From NCBI RefSeq assembly GCF_038024065.1, contig NZ_CP150667.1, forward strand, positions 2,859,501-2,923,500: a stretch of DNA of 64,000 nucleotides. The letters are read 5' to 3'. The position numbers were made by a program, and so were the translations under genes. The notes under the pieces were generated by a model. It saw nothing but the letters and a program-made list of their open reading frames with translations. It did no database searches and was not told the DNA's origin. Each line of letters opens with the position of its first letter. Position 1 is the first letter of the stretch. This document shows, one piece after another, positions 40,077 through 49,135 of the stretch. Origin of the DNA: Polaribacter sejongensis (lineage in GTDB: Bacteria; Bacteroidota; Bacteroidia; Flavobacteriales; Flavobacteriaceae).

Positions 40077-42869
40077 ATGAAACTAACTTTAACAGAATTA
40101 AAAGTTTTTATTTTCTGCTTAATTAATACAGTAGCTATTAATATGGGTGTTGCTCAAAACACCCCCTTAAATAGTATAGCTGTACAAGATTCGCTACAAA
40201 TAAAAAGTAATGACGAGATACTTGAAACTCCATTCGGAACTTTCAATCTAAGTCAAACAACAGGGGCTGTTTTTAGAATTTCTGGAGACGAACTTAGAAA
40301 AACAACTGGAGATAATCTTGCGGAGGCATTAAGAGGAAGAATACCTGGTTTAAGAATTGTAAGAGGTTCTAATACACCTGGAAATAACGGAGGGTATTCT
40401 TTTATTTTAAATGGAGGAACACCTTATGTTTTGGTTGATGGTCAACCAAGAGGATTACAAGTAGATTTAAGAGAAGTAGAAGAGGTATTGGTACTTAATG
40501 ATGCTACGTTTAACTCTCTTTTAGGTAACTTAGGAGATAACGGACTTATTTATGTAGTAACTAAAGGAGGTAAACCAGGTAAACCAACTATAGAAGTAGG
40601 GTACCAAAGAGCAATAAATAAATCTACAAGATTACCAAATTTATTATCTGCTTCAGAATATGCAAATGTTATTAATAGAGCAGCTAATAATGATGGTTTA
40701 GCAGCTGTTTATAGTGCAGATGCTATAGCAGCATATCAAAATGGATCTGACCCAATTAAATATCCAAATGTAGATTATCAAGATACTTTTTTAAATGATT
40801 TTTCTAGTTCTAATTTTGCTTCATTAAATATTTATGGAGGTACAGAAGATGTTTCTTATAGTGCTTTTATAGGATATTCAGATTGGCAAGGTTTAGAAAA
40901 AGTAGGAACTCAAATAGATGGACGTGACATTACTTTTAGAACTAAAATTAAAACACGTATGAATGATTTAATTTCAGCTCATGCAAGTGTTTATGGTAAA
41001 TTTGGAGAAAATAAAAGACCCGTTATAGGAGCAGATGATACTTTTAATAGAATTTCTAGTACACCTTCAAATGCTTTTCCTTTACAGGTAGAAGATTCTT
41101 ATATTGTAAGTAATCAATTTGGAAATAGCTTATTATCAGAATTAGAAAACGGAGGTTCAAGAACAGATTATTCTGCGAATATGATTTTTGATTTAGGTTT
41201 AGATTTTGATTTTAAAGAATATGTTCCTGGTCTTAAATATCAAACTTATTTAATGATGAGAACAAATAATTCTCAAGTATTACTTACAAATAACAGACCA
41301 GAATTAAATACTATAGAATATTTAGAGGATATACAAGGTAAAGATTCTTTAGCATTAAAATTACATACAACAGAACTTATAGATCTTTCAGTTGGTAGAA
41401 ATTCTAGTGGAATACAAAGGATTTTTACATATGCTGGTAATTTTAGTTATGTAAAAAAAGGAAGAGAAGGTGTTTTAAACCTTAACCTTAACCACATGTT
41501 GTATTATGAACCAAATACAAATTCATCGAATCCAGATAAACGTAACCTAACATTTAACTTAAACGGATCGTATGCATTACGAGATAAATATATCATGTAC
41601 GCAAATATGAATATGAGTGGTAGTAATAAATATATAGGAAGCAATAGAACAAAGCTTTTTCCTACTATGGGAGTTGCTTGGGTAGCCTCTAATGAAAATT
41701 TCTTAAAAGATAGTGATGTTATAGATTACTTAAAATTTAGAACTTCGTATGGTGTTGTGGGTACAGAATATACTGCTTCTTCTTATTATTTTCTAGATAC
41801 TTGGTCAGGTGGTAAAAATAATGGAACAGCTTATTTTGGAAACAATACTGCAAGTCAAGCTTTATATGGGTATAGTTTATCTCAAGTAGGAAATAGTGAT
41901 TTAGATTGGGTTGTTTACAATCAACAGTTTGTAGGTTTCGAATTAAAAATGTTTAAAAAATTAAGTTTAGATTTTAATTATTTTAACATAGAAATAAACG
42001 GTCAAGTTATTAAAGCAGGTGAGTTATACGCAGATGCTTTAGGAAACGATGTTTATTTACCACAAATAAACTATACAGAAAGAACCAACAAAGGTTTTAA
42101 TGCAAACTTTACGTTTAATGATAAAGTAGGAGAATTCAATTATTATATAGGTGCAAATGCAGGATATAATAAAATTACGAAAGATAAAATTTCAGAAGTT
42201 CAACATTTAGAAACGTATAGATTACAACAAGGACAAGCAGACGATAATATAATGGGTTATATTAGTGATGGACTTTTTACTGCTGATAATATTGGAAGCG
42301 CTTTACCTCAATTTGGTACTGTACAGATTGGTGATGTTAAATATGTAGATCAAAATGGAGATAATGTTATTGATGTAAGAGATCAAAGAAGTATTGGGAA
42401 TAGTACTCCAAGATTAAACTACGGAATTAGTTTAGGTGCAGAGTATAAAGGATTCAATTTTGATGTTGTAGGTATGGGAGTAGCTGGTTATGATATGAAC
42501 ATGAACTCTATGGCTTATTATACACATTATGGTTTAGGTAGCTATTTTGGAAGTGTAAATAGTGATTTACCAAACGGTAATGCAAACCCAAGACTTAGTA
42601 CAAGTAAGAGCTTAAATAATTATGTGAATTCAGATTATTGGACATTAGATGCAAGTTACTTTAGAATTTCTAATGTAGAACTTGGGTATACATTGCCAAA
42701 ATCGTTCTTATCTAAAGGTGCTTTAAAAGACGTTAAATTATTTTTAAGAGGTAATAATTTAGCATTATTTAGTAAAATGAAAGATTTAGATCCAGAGGAT
42801 ATTAGATCTGGTGTTTATGAATACCCTATGATGAGAACTTTTGTTTTAGGAGCTTCTGTAACATTTTAA
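40077..42869 (+). CDS. susC: SusC-like TonB-dependent transporter 2, without the N-terminal carboxypeptidase-like domain
   Basis: A 930-residue transporter with a signal peptide (to about residue 26, GVAQ). After about 45 linker residues the plug domain starts at once (GAVFRISGDELRKTTGDNLAEALRGRIPGLRIVRG). I see no carboxypeptidase regulatory-like domain and no clear TonB box, which explains its being about 100 residues shorter than the first SusC. The barrel ends MRTFVLGASVTF. The plug motif LVDGQPRG is kept, but the ALKD-type segment is altered to VLNDATFNSLLGNLGDNGLIYVVTKGG. It probably imports a second oligosaccharide together with the SusD protein 30 bp downstream. How it contacts TonB is an open point. 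Confidence 0.88.
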   Translation: MKLTLTELKVFIFCLINTVAINMGVAQNTPLNSIAVQDSLQIKSNDEILETPFGTFNLSQTTGAVFRISGDELRKTTGDNLAEALRGRIPGLRIVRGSNTPGNNGGYSFILNGGTPYVLVDGQPRGLQVDLREVEEVLVLNDATFNSLLGNLGDNGLIYVVTKGGKPGKPTIEVGYQRAINKSTRLPNLLSASEYANVINRAANNDGLAAVYSADAIAAYQNGSDPIKYPNVDYQDTFLNDFSSSNFASLNIYGGTEDVSYSAFIGYSDWQGLEKVGTQIDGRDITFRTKIKTRMNDLISAHASVYGKFGENKRPVIGADDTFNRISSTPSNAFPLQVEDSYIVSNQFGNSLLSELENGGSRTDYSANMIFDLGLDFDFKEYVPGLKYQTYLMMRTNNSQVLLTNNRPELNTIEYLEDIQGKDSLALKLHTTELIDLSVGRNSSGIQRIFTYAGNFSYVKKGREGVLNLNLNHMLYYEPNTNSSNPDKRNLTFNLNGSYALRDKYIMYANMNMSGSNKYIGSNRTKLFPTMGVAWVASNENFLKDSDVIDYLKFRTSYGVVGTEYTASSYYFLDTWSGGKNNGTAYFGNNTASQALYGYSLSQVGNSDLDWVVYNQQFVGFELKMFKKLSLDFNYFNIEINGQVIKAGELYADALGNDVYLPQINYTERTNKGFNANFTFNDKVGEFNYYIGANAGYNKITKDKISEVQHLETYRLQQGQADDNIMGYISDGLFTADNIGSALPQFGTVQIGDVKYVDQNGDNVIDVRDQRSIGNSTPRLNYGISLGAEYKGFNFDVVGMGVAGYDMNMNSMAYYTHYGLGSYFGSVNSDLPNGNANPRLSTSKSLNNYVNSDYWTLDASYFRISNVELGYTLPKSFLSKGALKDVKLFLRGNNLALFSKMKDLDPEDIRSGVYEYPMMRTFVLGASVTF

Positions 42870-42899
42870 TAAAAGATAATGGTTAAAAAATATAAAAAC

Positions 42900-44627
42900 A
42901 TGAAATTAAATAATAATAAAATATTAGTAATTTTAGCCTTGTCACTTTCTGTATTTGGATGTAGTGATTTCTTAGAAGATCCAATTCAATATACAAGTGA
43001 AGAGGAAGTTATAGATATGAGACTAAATTCTCGTGGTTTAGTAGAAGATATTTATACAGATTATGCATTTAAATATTTTGAAGATTTTTCTGTAGAATAT
43101 TTAACAGATAATGGAGTATTAAATTCTAGTGAAACAAATTTAGCAACTGGTTATTGGGGGCCAACAAGTAACCCTTATAATTATGTATGGCAACAGTCTT
43201 ACAATAACATCAGACAAGTATACCAATATATAACATTGGTACACGATATTGGTCTTCCAATTTTTGCGGAAGAAGGAGATGAAGTTAGAAACGAGAATGT
43301 AATTAGAAGGTATTATGGTGAAGCGCACTTTTTAAAAGCTTGGGCAGAATGGGATTTACTTAAAACTTTTGGAGGTCTTGCAACAGACGGACAGATGTTA
43401 GGTTTTCCTATTGTAAACGGCATTTTAGAAAATGAAGCATATGCTACTTTAAAAAGAAATACTTATGATGAATGTGTAGCTCAAATTATGAAAGATTTAG
43501 AGGTGGCTATCGAGTATCTGCCTCTTACTTATACAGGTAATGATCTTGGATTAACCGCAACAGAAACTGGTAGAGCAAGTGGTTTAGCAGCGTATGCATT
43601 AAAGGCTAAAGTGGCGTTAATGGCAGCAAGTCCTGCTTTTAATATAACTAACGATATAACAAAATGGGAGTTAGCAGCAACGTATGCACAAGAAGTAATT
43701 GTTAAAAACGGTGGTTTAAAAGATTTAAAGGCTTATAATTTTAGTAACGTAAATAATCCAGATCATATTTGGAGGTTGCGTACTGGTGAAAAAAATAATA
43801 GTTTAGAAAATCGTTTATACCCTCCAACTTTATATGGTCAAGGAGAAGTAAATCCGTCACAGAATTTAATAGCAGCTTTTCCAGATGCAAATGGGTATCC
43901 AATTACAGATGCTATGAGTGGTTTTGATGCAACGACACCGTACGCTTCTAGAGATAAAAGATTTTATAAGTTTATATTTTATAATGGAGACCAATGTTTC
44001 GAATCTGAAACATGTACGGATTACAGTCCTTTAGAAATTTATGAAGGAGGGTTAGATAACTTTGGTGGTTTTATAGCTAATGAAGGAACTAAAACAGGGT
44101 TTTATTTAAAAAAGTTTTTAAGTAATTTAGATTTCGATCCATCTTCTGTAGATGCTACTACAAACCTTCCTAAAATTTATGTTCAATTAGGGCTTACAGA
44201 TATTTATTTATCTTATGCAGAAGCCGCAAATGAAGCTTTTGGTCAGCCAAATGCAGTACCAGCAGGTTTTAATTTCTCTGCTAAAGATGTTTTAGCTAAA
44301 GTAAGAAAAAGAGCAGGTTTAAATACCGATCCTTATTTAGATATTACAGCGGCAAATACTGATGACTTTAGAAAATTAGTTAAAAATGAAAGACGTATAG
44401 AGCTTTGTTTTACAGCAGAAAGATTCCATGATTTAAGAAGATGGAAAGATATTGTAAATACAGAAAATGTAGAAGGAGTAAGTATTACAAAAAATGCAGA
44501 TGATACGTTTACGTACCAAAATAAAATGGTAGAGGAAAGAGCGTATGAAGCTAAAAATTACTACTTACCTTTACCTTATTCAGAGTTATTATTAAACTCT
44601 AACTTAAAACAAAACCAAGGATGGTAA
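42900..44627 (+). CDS. susD: SusD-like glycan-binding lipoprotein 2
   Basis: A RagB/SusD-family protein of 575 residues from ATG 42900. This start is preferred to 42879 because it gives a clean lipoprotein signal (ILVILALSLSVFGCSDF). Family markers are YGEAHFLKAWAEWDLLKTFGG, IYLSYAEAANEAFGQP and the C-terminal VKNERRIELCFTAERFHDLRRWKDI. It should pair with the second SusC upstream. It is only distantly similar to the first SusD, so the pairs look like separate acquisitions with different glycan preferences and not a recent duplication. Confidence 0.93.
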   Translation: MKLNNNKILVILALSLSVFGCSDFLEDPIQYTSEEEVIDMRLNSRGLVEDIYTDYAFKYFEDFSVEYLTDNGVLNSSETNLATGYWGPTSNPYNYVWQQSYNNIRQVYQYITLVHDIGLPIFAEEGDEVRNENVIRRYYGEAHFLKAWAEWDLLKTFGGLATDGQMLGFPIVNGILENEAYATLKRNTYDECVAQIMKDLEVAIEYLPLTYTGNDLGLTATETGRASGLAAYALKAKVALMAASPAFNITNDITKWELAATYAQEVIVKNGGLKDLKAYNFSNVNNPDHIWRLRTGEKNNSLENRLYPPTLYGQGEVNPSQNLIAAFPDANGYPITDAMSGFDATTPYASRDKRFYKFIFYNGDQCFESETCTDYSPLEIYEGGLDNFGGFIANEGTKTGFYLKKFLSNLDFDPSSVDATTNLPKIYVQLGLTDIYLSYAEAANEAFGQPNAVPAGFNFSAKDVLAKVRKRAGLNTDPYLDITAANTDDFRKLVKNERRIELCFTAERFHDLRRWKDIVNTENVEGVSITKNADDTFTYQNKMVEERAYEAKNYYLPLPYSELLLNSNLKQNQGW

Positions 44628-44647
44628 AAAATTTAAAAACAAAGATT

Positions 44648-45559
44648 ATGAATAAAAGCAAGTTAACAACTGTTACCCAATTCTTAATGTTGGTAATAAT
44701 TGCAGGATTAGGTTTTTCATCTTGTGCCTACGACGATTTTGTAGAAAATGAATTTGATTTTACATCTGTTTATTTACCTTATCAACAAATAGATAGAACC
44801 TTTATTATGGGCGAAGGAATGCGCATAGGTGTAGGGGCTGTTTTAGGAGGAAGATTAGATAATACAGAAGATGTAGAAATTACATTTTCTTTACAAGATG
44901 ATTTAGTAAATGATGCAGGTTTAACAGTTTTACCAACTAGTCACTATCAATTAGTAGATGCAGATGGTAACCCAGCAAATAACAAGATTACAATTCCTGC
45001 AGGTAGTTCTCAAGGTTTTGTATATGTAAAAGCAGATTCTATTAATTTTCTTGGAGACACCGAGTCTTTAGGTAATAAATATGCTTTAGGTTTTCAATTA
45101 GAGAATGTTGTAAAAGCAGATTCTATTTTATCTAATTTAAAATCTACCATGATAACGTTTACTTATATAAACCAATTGTATGGTAAATACATTCAAAAAG
45201 GTAGCTTTGTAAAAGAGGATGGGGCAAGTTCAGAAACTTTAACATATTCTGGCGTTATAACAGATGAAATAGAATTTACTATGGCAGCACCTAAAACATT
45301 TGTTTATAATGGTCTTGCAGAGTTTAGAGGAGGAACACAAAAAATGCACGTTATATTAGCGGATGATAACACAATTACTTTAGAAAGTATTGCGGGTTCT
45401 GTTGCTATTATAGATGATGGAGGTTCTATTTACAATCCAGACACAAGAGAAATAACACTTAATTATTCTTTTGATTATAATGGTGCAAATTATAAAGCTT
45501 CGGATGTTTTAGAGTTTAGAAACAGAATTGTAGATGGTGTAAATCAAACAGAAATTTAA
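44648..45559 (+). CDS. Surface glycan-binding lipoprotein, DUF1735/DUF4361 type
   Basis: A 303-residue protein from ATG 44648, chosen over 44621 because it gives a lipoprotein signal (LMLVIIAGLGFSSCAYDD) and avoids overlap with the SusD gene. An N-terminal beta domain (about 30-160, VYLPYQQIDRTFIMGEGMRIGVGAVLGG) resembles DUF1735, and the C-terminal part (about 170-303, YGKYIQKGSFVKED...) resembles DUF4361. Such proteins follow SusC/SusD genes and bind glycan at the cell surface; they are thought to have no enzyme activity. It is the last gene of the transport operon, with a terminator at 45589-45623. Confidence 0.82.
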   Translation: MNKSKLTTVTQFLMLVIIAGLGFSSCAYDDFVENEFDFTSVYLPYQQIDRTFIMGEGMRIGVGAVLGGRLDNTEDVEITFSLQDDLVNDAGLTVLPTSHYQLVDADGNPANNKITIPAGSSQGFVYVKADSINFLGDTESLGNKYALGFQLENVVKADSILSNLKSTMITFTYINQLYGKYIQKGSFVKEDGASSETLTYSGVITDEIEFTMAAPKTFVYNGLAEFRGGTQKMHVILADDNTITLESIAGSVAIIDDGGSIYNPDTREITLNYSFDYNGANYKASDVLEFRNRIVDGVNQTEI

Positions 45560-45588
45560 TATATTTAAGTTTCAATTGATTATAATAA

Positions 45589-45623
45589 CAAAAAAGGCCA
45601 GTATGTATATTGGCCTTTTTTTT
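45589..45623 (+). terminator. Terminator of the SusCD operon
   Basis: AAAAAAGGCCA pairs with TGGCCTTTTTT across a 10-nt loop and continues into a T-tract. The 418-bp gap otherwise holds only AT-rich sequence and the PUL motif at 45897. Confidence 0.9.
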
Positions 45624-45896
45624 GTGCAAAATAGTTTTAATAAAAAAGAAATTTAAAACGAATTACCTAAGTGCAATTAAGATGAAGTTGGTTTAATGTA
45701 TATGTTATCAGTTGTTTATGGTTTTATGTAATTCTAAGAGAAATAAAGTTTATCAAATAGAATTGTTGTATAAAATGATTCAAAAATTATAGGTGTTGTC
45801 AATGCGCTAAGTTGTATTTATAGGTATTAATGTTTCGTTATAAGTATCATTTATTTTTTACACTTTGGAGTTTTTCGAATGCAAAAGGCTTCTTTA

Positions 45897-45953
45897 TGTA
45901 ACATTTGTACCCCTTAAGTTGGAAAATGAAAATTTAAAAATGATTTAGCTTTG
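45897..45953 (+). promoter_or_regulatory. PUL regulator motif and -7 element of the fucosidase operon
   Basis: TGTAACATTT-GTAC-CCCT-TAAGTTGGAAAATGAAA begins at 45897. TAGCTTTG, a perfect -7 element, begins exactly 49 nt later at 45946, 32 nt before the start codon at 45978. Confidence 0.7.
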
Positions 45954-45977
45954 TAATATTCAATTAAATTATATCAC

Positions 45978-47345
45978 ATGAAAAAAATTATTCTAACCAC
46001 CTTATTTTGCCTTACCTATTTAATGTCTAACGGGCAACAAAAGAAAATATGGGATGAAACCGAGCAAGAAAAAACAGAAAGATTAGCTTGGTGGACCAAC
46101 GATCGTTTTGGAATGTTTATCCATTGGGGAGCTTATTCTCTTGCAGCTAGACATGAATGGGTAAAAACGCGTGAAAAAATTTCTGATGAAGACTACCAGA
46201 AATACATAGATAATTTTAATCCTGATTTATACAACCCGCAAGAATGGGCAAAATTAGCAAAAGCAGCAGGAATGAAATATGCTGTAATTACCACAAAGCA
46301 TCATGACGGGTTTACGTTATTCGATTCTAAATACACGGAATATAAAGTAACAAATACCCCGTATGGTAAAGATGCCATAAGGGAATTTGTAGATGCTTTT
46401 AGAGCTGAAGGAATAAAAATTGGTTTTTACTATTCAATTATCGACTGGAAACATCCAGATTACACTATTGATAGAATACATCCATTAGCACCAAAAAACG
46501 AGAAAGAGTATAAAACTATCAATAAAAATCGTGATATGGGTGTTTATCGCGAATACCTAAAAAATCAAGTTACAGAAATTTTAACCAATTACGGACAAGT
46601 AGATATGCTTTGGTTAGATTATTCAATTCCTGGAAAGCACGGAAAAAATAAGGACGATTGGGGTTCTGTAGAATTAATGAAACTAATTAGAAAACTACAA
46701 CCAGGTATTATTGTAAATGATAGATTAGACATACAAGATTATGCTGGTGGATGGGATTTTACAACACCAGAACAATTTAAGGTAACCGAATGGCCAACGT
46801 ATGAAGGTAAAAAAATTCCTTGGGAAACCTGCCAAACATTTAGTGGTTCTTGGGGATATTATAGAGATGAACTTACATGGAAAGATAATAAGCAACTATT
46901 AGTATTATTAATTGAGTCTGTGAGTAAAGGAGGTAATGTGTTGTTAAATGTTGGTCCAACAGGAAGAGGAGAAATAGATTATCGAGCGGAGGGTGCCTTA
47001 TTAAAAATGGGAGATTGGATGAAATATAATGGACGTGCAATTTACGGATGTACACAAGCCCCAGAAGAATTTGAAACCCCAGAAAACTCTATTTTAACCT
47101 ATAACCCAACTACGAATAGACTTTATATTCATTTAATAGATTATCCATTACAAAACTTTACCTTAAAAGGGATGAAAGGAAAAATAAAGTACGTTCAGTT
47201 CTTGCATGATATGTCAGAAATTCAAATTAAAAATCCTCATGGAGCTTGGGGGAAAAAAGACTTGGCAGCGCAAGATGTAAACTTAAGACTTCCTGTTACT
47301 AAACCAAATGTTGAGATTCCGGTAATTGAAATCATTTTAAATTAA
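45978..47345 (+). CDS. GH29 alpha-L-fucosidase
   Basis: A 455-residue secreted enzyme (signal MKKIILTTLFCLTYLMSNG) with a full GH29 layout. The catalytic barrel (about 25-345) includes NDRFGMFIHWGAYSLAARHEWV, TTKHHDGFTLFDSKYTEY, the nucleophile Asp214 in QVDMLWLDYS, and GNVLLNVGPTGRGEI. A C-terminal beta-sandwich (about 350-455) follows. It should cleave terminal alpha-L-fucose from PUL oligosaccharides, most likely in the periplasm because no T9SS domain is present. It is longer and more typical than the GH29 enzyme at 33509. It is followed 12 bp later by a hydrolase carrying a fucolectin-like domain, which supports a fucose-containing target. Confidence 0.93.
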   Translation: MKKIILTTLFCLTYLMSNGQQKKIWDETEQEKTERLAWWTNDRFGMFIHWGAYSLAARHEWVKTREKISDEDYQKYIDNFNPDLYNPQEWAKLAKAAGMKYAVITTKHHDGFTLFDSKYTEYKVTNTPYGKDAIREFVDAFRAEGIKIGFYYSIIDWKHPDYTIDRIHPLAPKNEKEYKTINKNRDMGVYREYLKNQVTEILTNYGQVDMLWLDYSIPGKHGKNKDDWGSVELMKLIRKLQPGIIVNDRLDIQDYAGGWDFTTPEQFKVTEWPTYEGKKIPWETCQTFSGSWGYYRDELTWKDNKQLLVLLIESVSKGGNVLLNVGPTGRGEIDYRAEGALLKMGDWMKYNGRAIYGCTQAPEEFETPENSILTYNPTTNRLYIHLIDYPLQNFTLKGMKGKIKYVQFLHDMSEIQIKNPHGAWGKKDLAAQDVNLRLPVTKPNVEIPVIEIILN

Positions 47346-47357
47346 AAATATAAAATA

Positions 47358-48932
47358 ATGAAAAAAGCAATTTTTACAATTTTAGTGCTGGTTTGTTGTG
47401 TGAATATCAACGGACAAAACCATACATCTGAAATCTACACAAATGATATGGATTATGTTCTAGGAGATGCTAAACAAGCATTTATTCAAGATAAAATTAA
47501 AACAAAAGAACAAGCAGATAATTTATTACAAGGTTTTATCAATCTTAAAGTTAATGGGATTCGTATTCCTATTTATGCCGAAGGATTGAACCCTAACAAA
47601 GAAATGTTCGATTATTTCTATACAATTGCTGTAGAAGCAGGTTTTCCAATTTTTGCAAATCCTGCACAATCTAGTGGAGGTCATAGAATAGCCTGTGGTG
47701 TTTTAAATACTACAGAAAGTTTATGTGATGTTAAAAATGATGCAAATGCAACTAATATTTTAATTGAAAGAATAAAAGACTTCGCTGCAGAGTATAAATG
47801 TAAATGGATTAATGCTTTTAATGAGGATGGAAGAACTAATAACCCTTGGACTCCTAGTCAAATGAATACTATTTATTCTTCTCTTTACAATAATGTAAAC
47901 GGAGCAGAACTAATAGGTTCTTGTGCTTGGGGAATTCCTGCAAGTATAGATGTTATGAACAATACCAATATAGAAGATTATATAACAGTTGCAGCAACGC
48001 ATAATTTAGGTTTTAATCATTCTTCTTGGCCAACATTTATCAATTTAGCAAAAGCAAAAGGATTGCCAGTTTGGGATTCTGAAGTAAACCATAACGATGC
48101 TAAAGGAAACGGTACTCGTTTAGAAAAAGCATTAGAATATAAAGTAGATGGTTTGGTAATGTACAATTTATGGAATAGCATTAATTTAACCGATGGTTCT
48201 GTAAAATCTAGTGGAGAAACTTTGATGGCATTGTATTTAAAGCCAGAAGCAATACCAGAAAATATTGCGCTTACGGGTACAGCTACACAATCTTCTACAA
48301 ATCCACAGTTTAACAAACCAGCTTCCTTGGCAATAGATGGCGATACAAACGGTAATTATGGTAGTGGTTCTGTAACAGTTACAAATAATGAAGAAAACCC
48401 TTGGTGGCAAGTAGATTTGGGTACAGAACAAAAAATTGGTGAAATTAAAGTGTTTAACAGAACAGATGCATGTTGTGCTGATAGAATGTCTAACTTTACA
48501 GTATCTGTTCTTAATAGTGCAGGAGTATCACAGATTTCCCAAACATATACAACACATCCAAATCCTTCAATTACATTTGATGCAGGTGGTGCTCTAGGAC
48601 AGATTGTAAAGGTTCAATTAAATATTACACAGGCATTAACTTTGGCTGAGGTACAAGTTTTTGCACCGGACGCACCTTTGTCTACAGAAAACCATCTAAT
48701 TAGCAACGTAAATATTTATCCAAATCCAGTTGCAGATAAATTAGTTGTTTCAGATCCAGATGCTGTATTTAATCAATTTACAGTTTATAATATAAATGGA
48801 CAGGTAATTAAAAGTGGTAAAATTTCTTCGGAAAAAGTTGAAATTAATACAGTTAAATTTTCTAAAGGAATTTATTTTATAAAATTAGAAGGAGTAAAAT
48901 CTTCTGAAACACATAAAATAGTTAAAAAATAA
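47358..48932 (+). CDS. Secreted clan-A-like hydrolase with fucolectin-like (CBM47/F5-8 type C) domain and T9SS sorting domain
   Basis: A 524-residue protein with a signal peptide (to about residue 20, NINGQ). The catalytic part (about 25-295) is a compact barrel with two glutamates in clan-A positions: Glu156 in WINAFNEDGRT and Glu242 in LPVWDSEVNHN. Residues about 303-435 form a discoidin-type lectin module of the fucolectin/CBM47 kind (NIALTGTATQSSTN...PWWQVDLGTEQKIGEIKVFNRTDACCADRMSNF). Residues 441-524 are a T9SS type A sorting domain. I do not recognise the catalytic family; a distant link to GH128-like small barrels is possible. The lectin domain and the GH29 partner suggest an endo-acting enzyme on fucosylated glycan. 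The sorting domain is nearly identical to that of the protein encoded at 51863. Confidence 0.72.
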   Translation: MKKAIFTILVLVCCVNINGQNHTSEIYTNDMDYVLGDAKQAFIQDKIKTKEQADNLLQGFINLKVNGIRIPIYAEGLNPNKEMFDYFYTIAVEAGFPIFANPAQSSGGHRIACGVLNTTESLCDVKNDANATNILIERIKDFAAEYKCKWINAFNEDGRTNNPWTPSQMNTIYSSLYNNVNGAELIGSCAWGIPASIDVMNNTNIEDYITVAATHNLGFNHSSWPTFINLAKAKGLPVWDSEVNHNDAKGNGTRLEKALEYKVDGLVMYNLWNSINLTDGSVKSSGETLMALYLKPEAIPENIALTGTATQSSTNPQFNKPASLAIDGDTNGNYGSGSVTVTNNEENPWWQVDLGTEQKIGEIKVFNRTDACCADRMSNFTVSVLNSAGVSQISQTYTTHPNPSITFDAGGALGQIVKVQLNITQALTLAEVQVFAPDAPLSTENHLISNVNIYPNPVADKLVVSDPDAVFNQFTVYNINGQVIKSGKISSEKVEINTVKFSKGIYFIKLEGVKSSETHKIVKK

Positions 48933-48953
48933 GTTACTTATTTAAATAAATAT

Positions 48954-48989
48954 AGCAGCATCTAAAATTAATTTAGATGCTGCTTTTTT
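48954..48989 (+). terminator. Terminator of the fucosidase operon
   Basis: AGCAGCATCTAAA pairs perfectly with TTTAGATGCTGCT around a short loop, followed by a run of six T. It is a strong intrinsic terminator. Confidence 0.92.
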
Positions 48990-49055
48990 GTGATATAAAG
49001 TGAGAGGTACTTTTTTATAAATATTTCGATTTTTTATTATAATGATAGTAGTAAT

Positions 49056-49112
49056 TGCAACAATTTCACCTCCTAAATGATATTTATAAAGTGAATAGTT
49101 ATTGTAGTTTTA
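49056..49112 (+). promoter_or_regulatory. PUL regulator motif and -7 element; decides the start of the first tandem hydrolase
   Basis: TGCAACAATT-TCAC-CTCC-TAAATGATATTTATAAA begins at 49056. TAGTTTTA, a one-mismatch -7 element, begins exactly 49 nt later at 49105. The site lies inside a longer reading frame from 49055, so that upstream start is rejected in favour of ATG 49136. Confidence 0.68.
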
Positions 49113-49135
49113 AATGTATCTCTAATACTAAAAAA

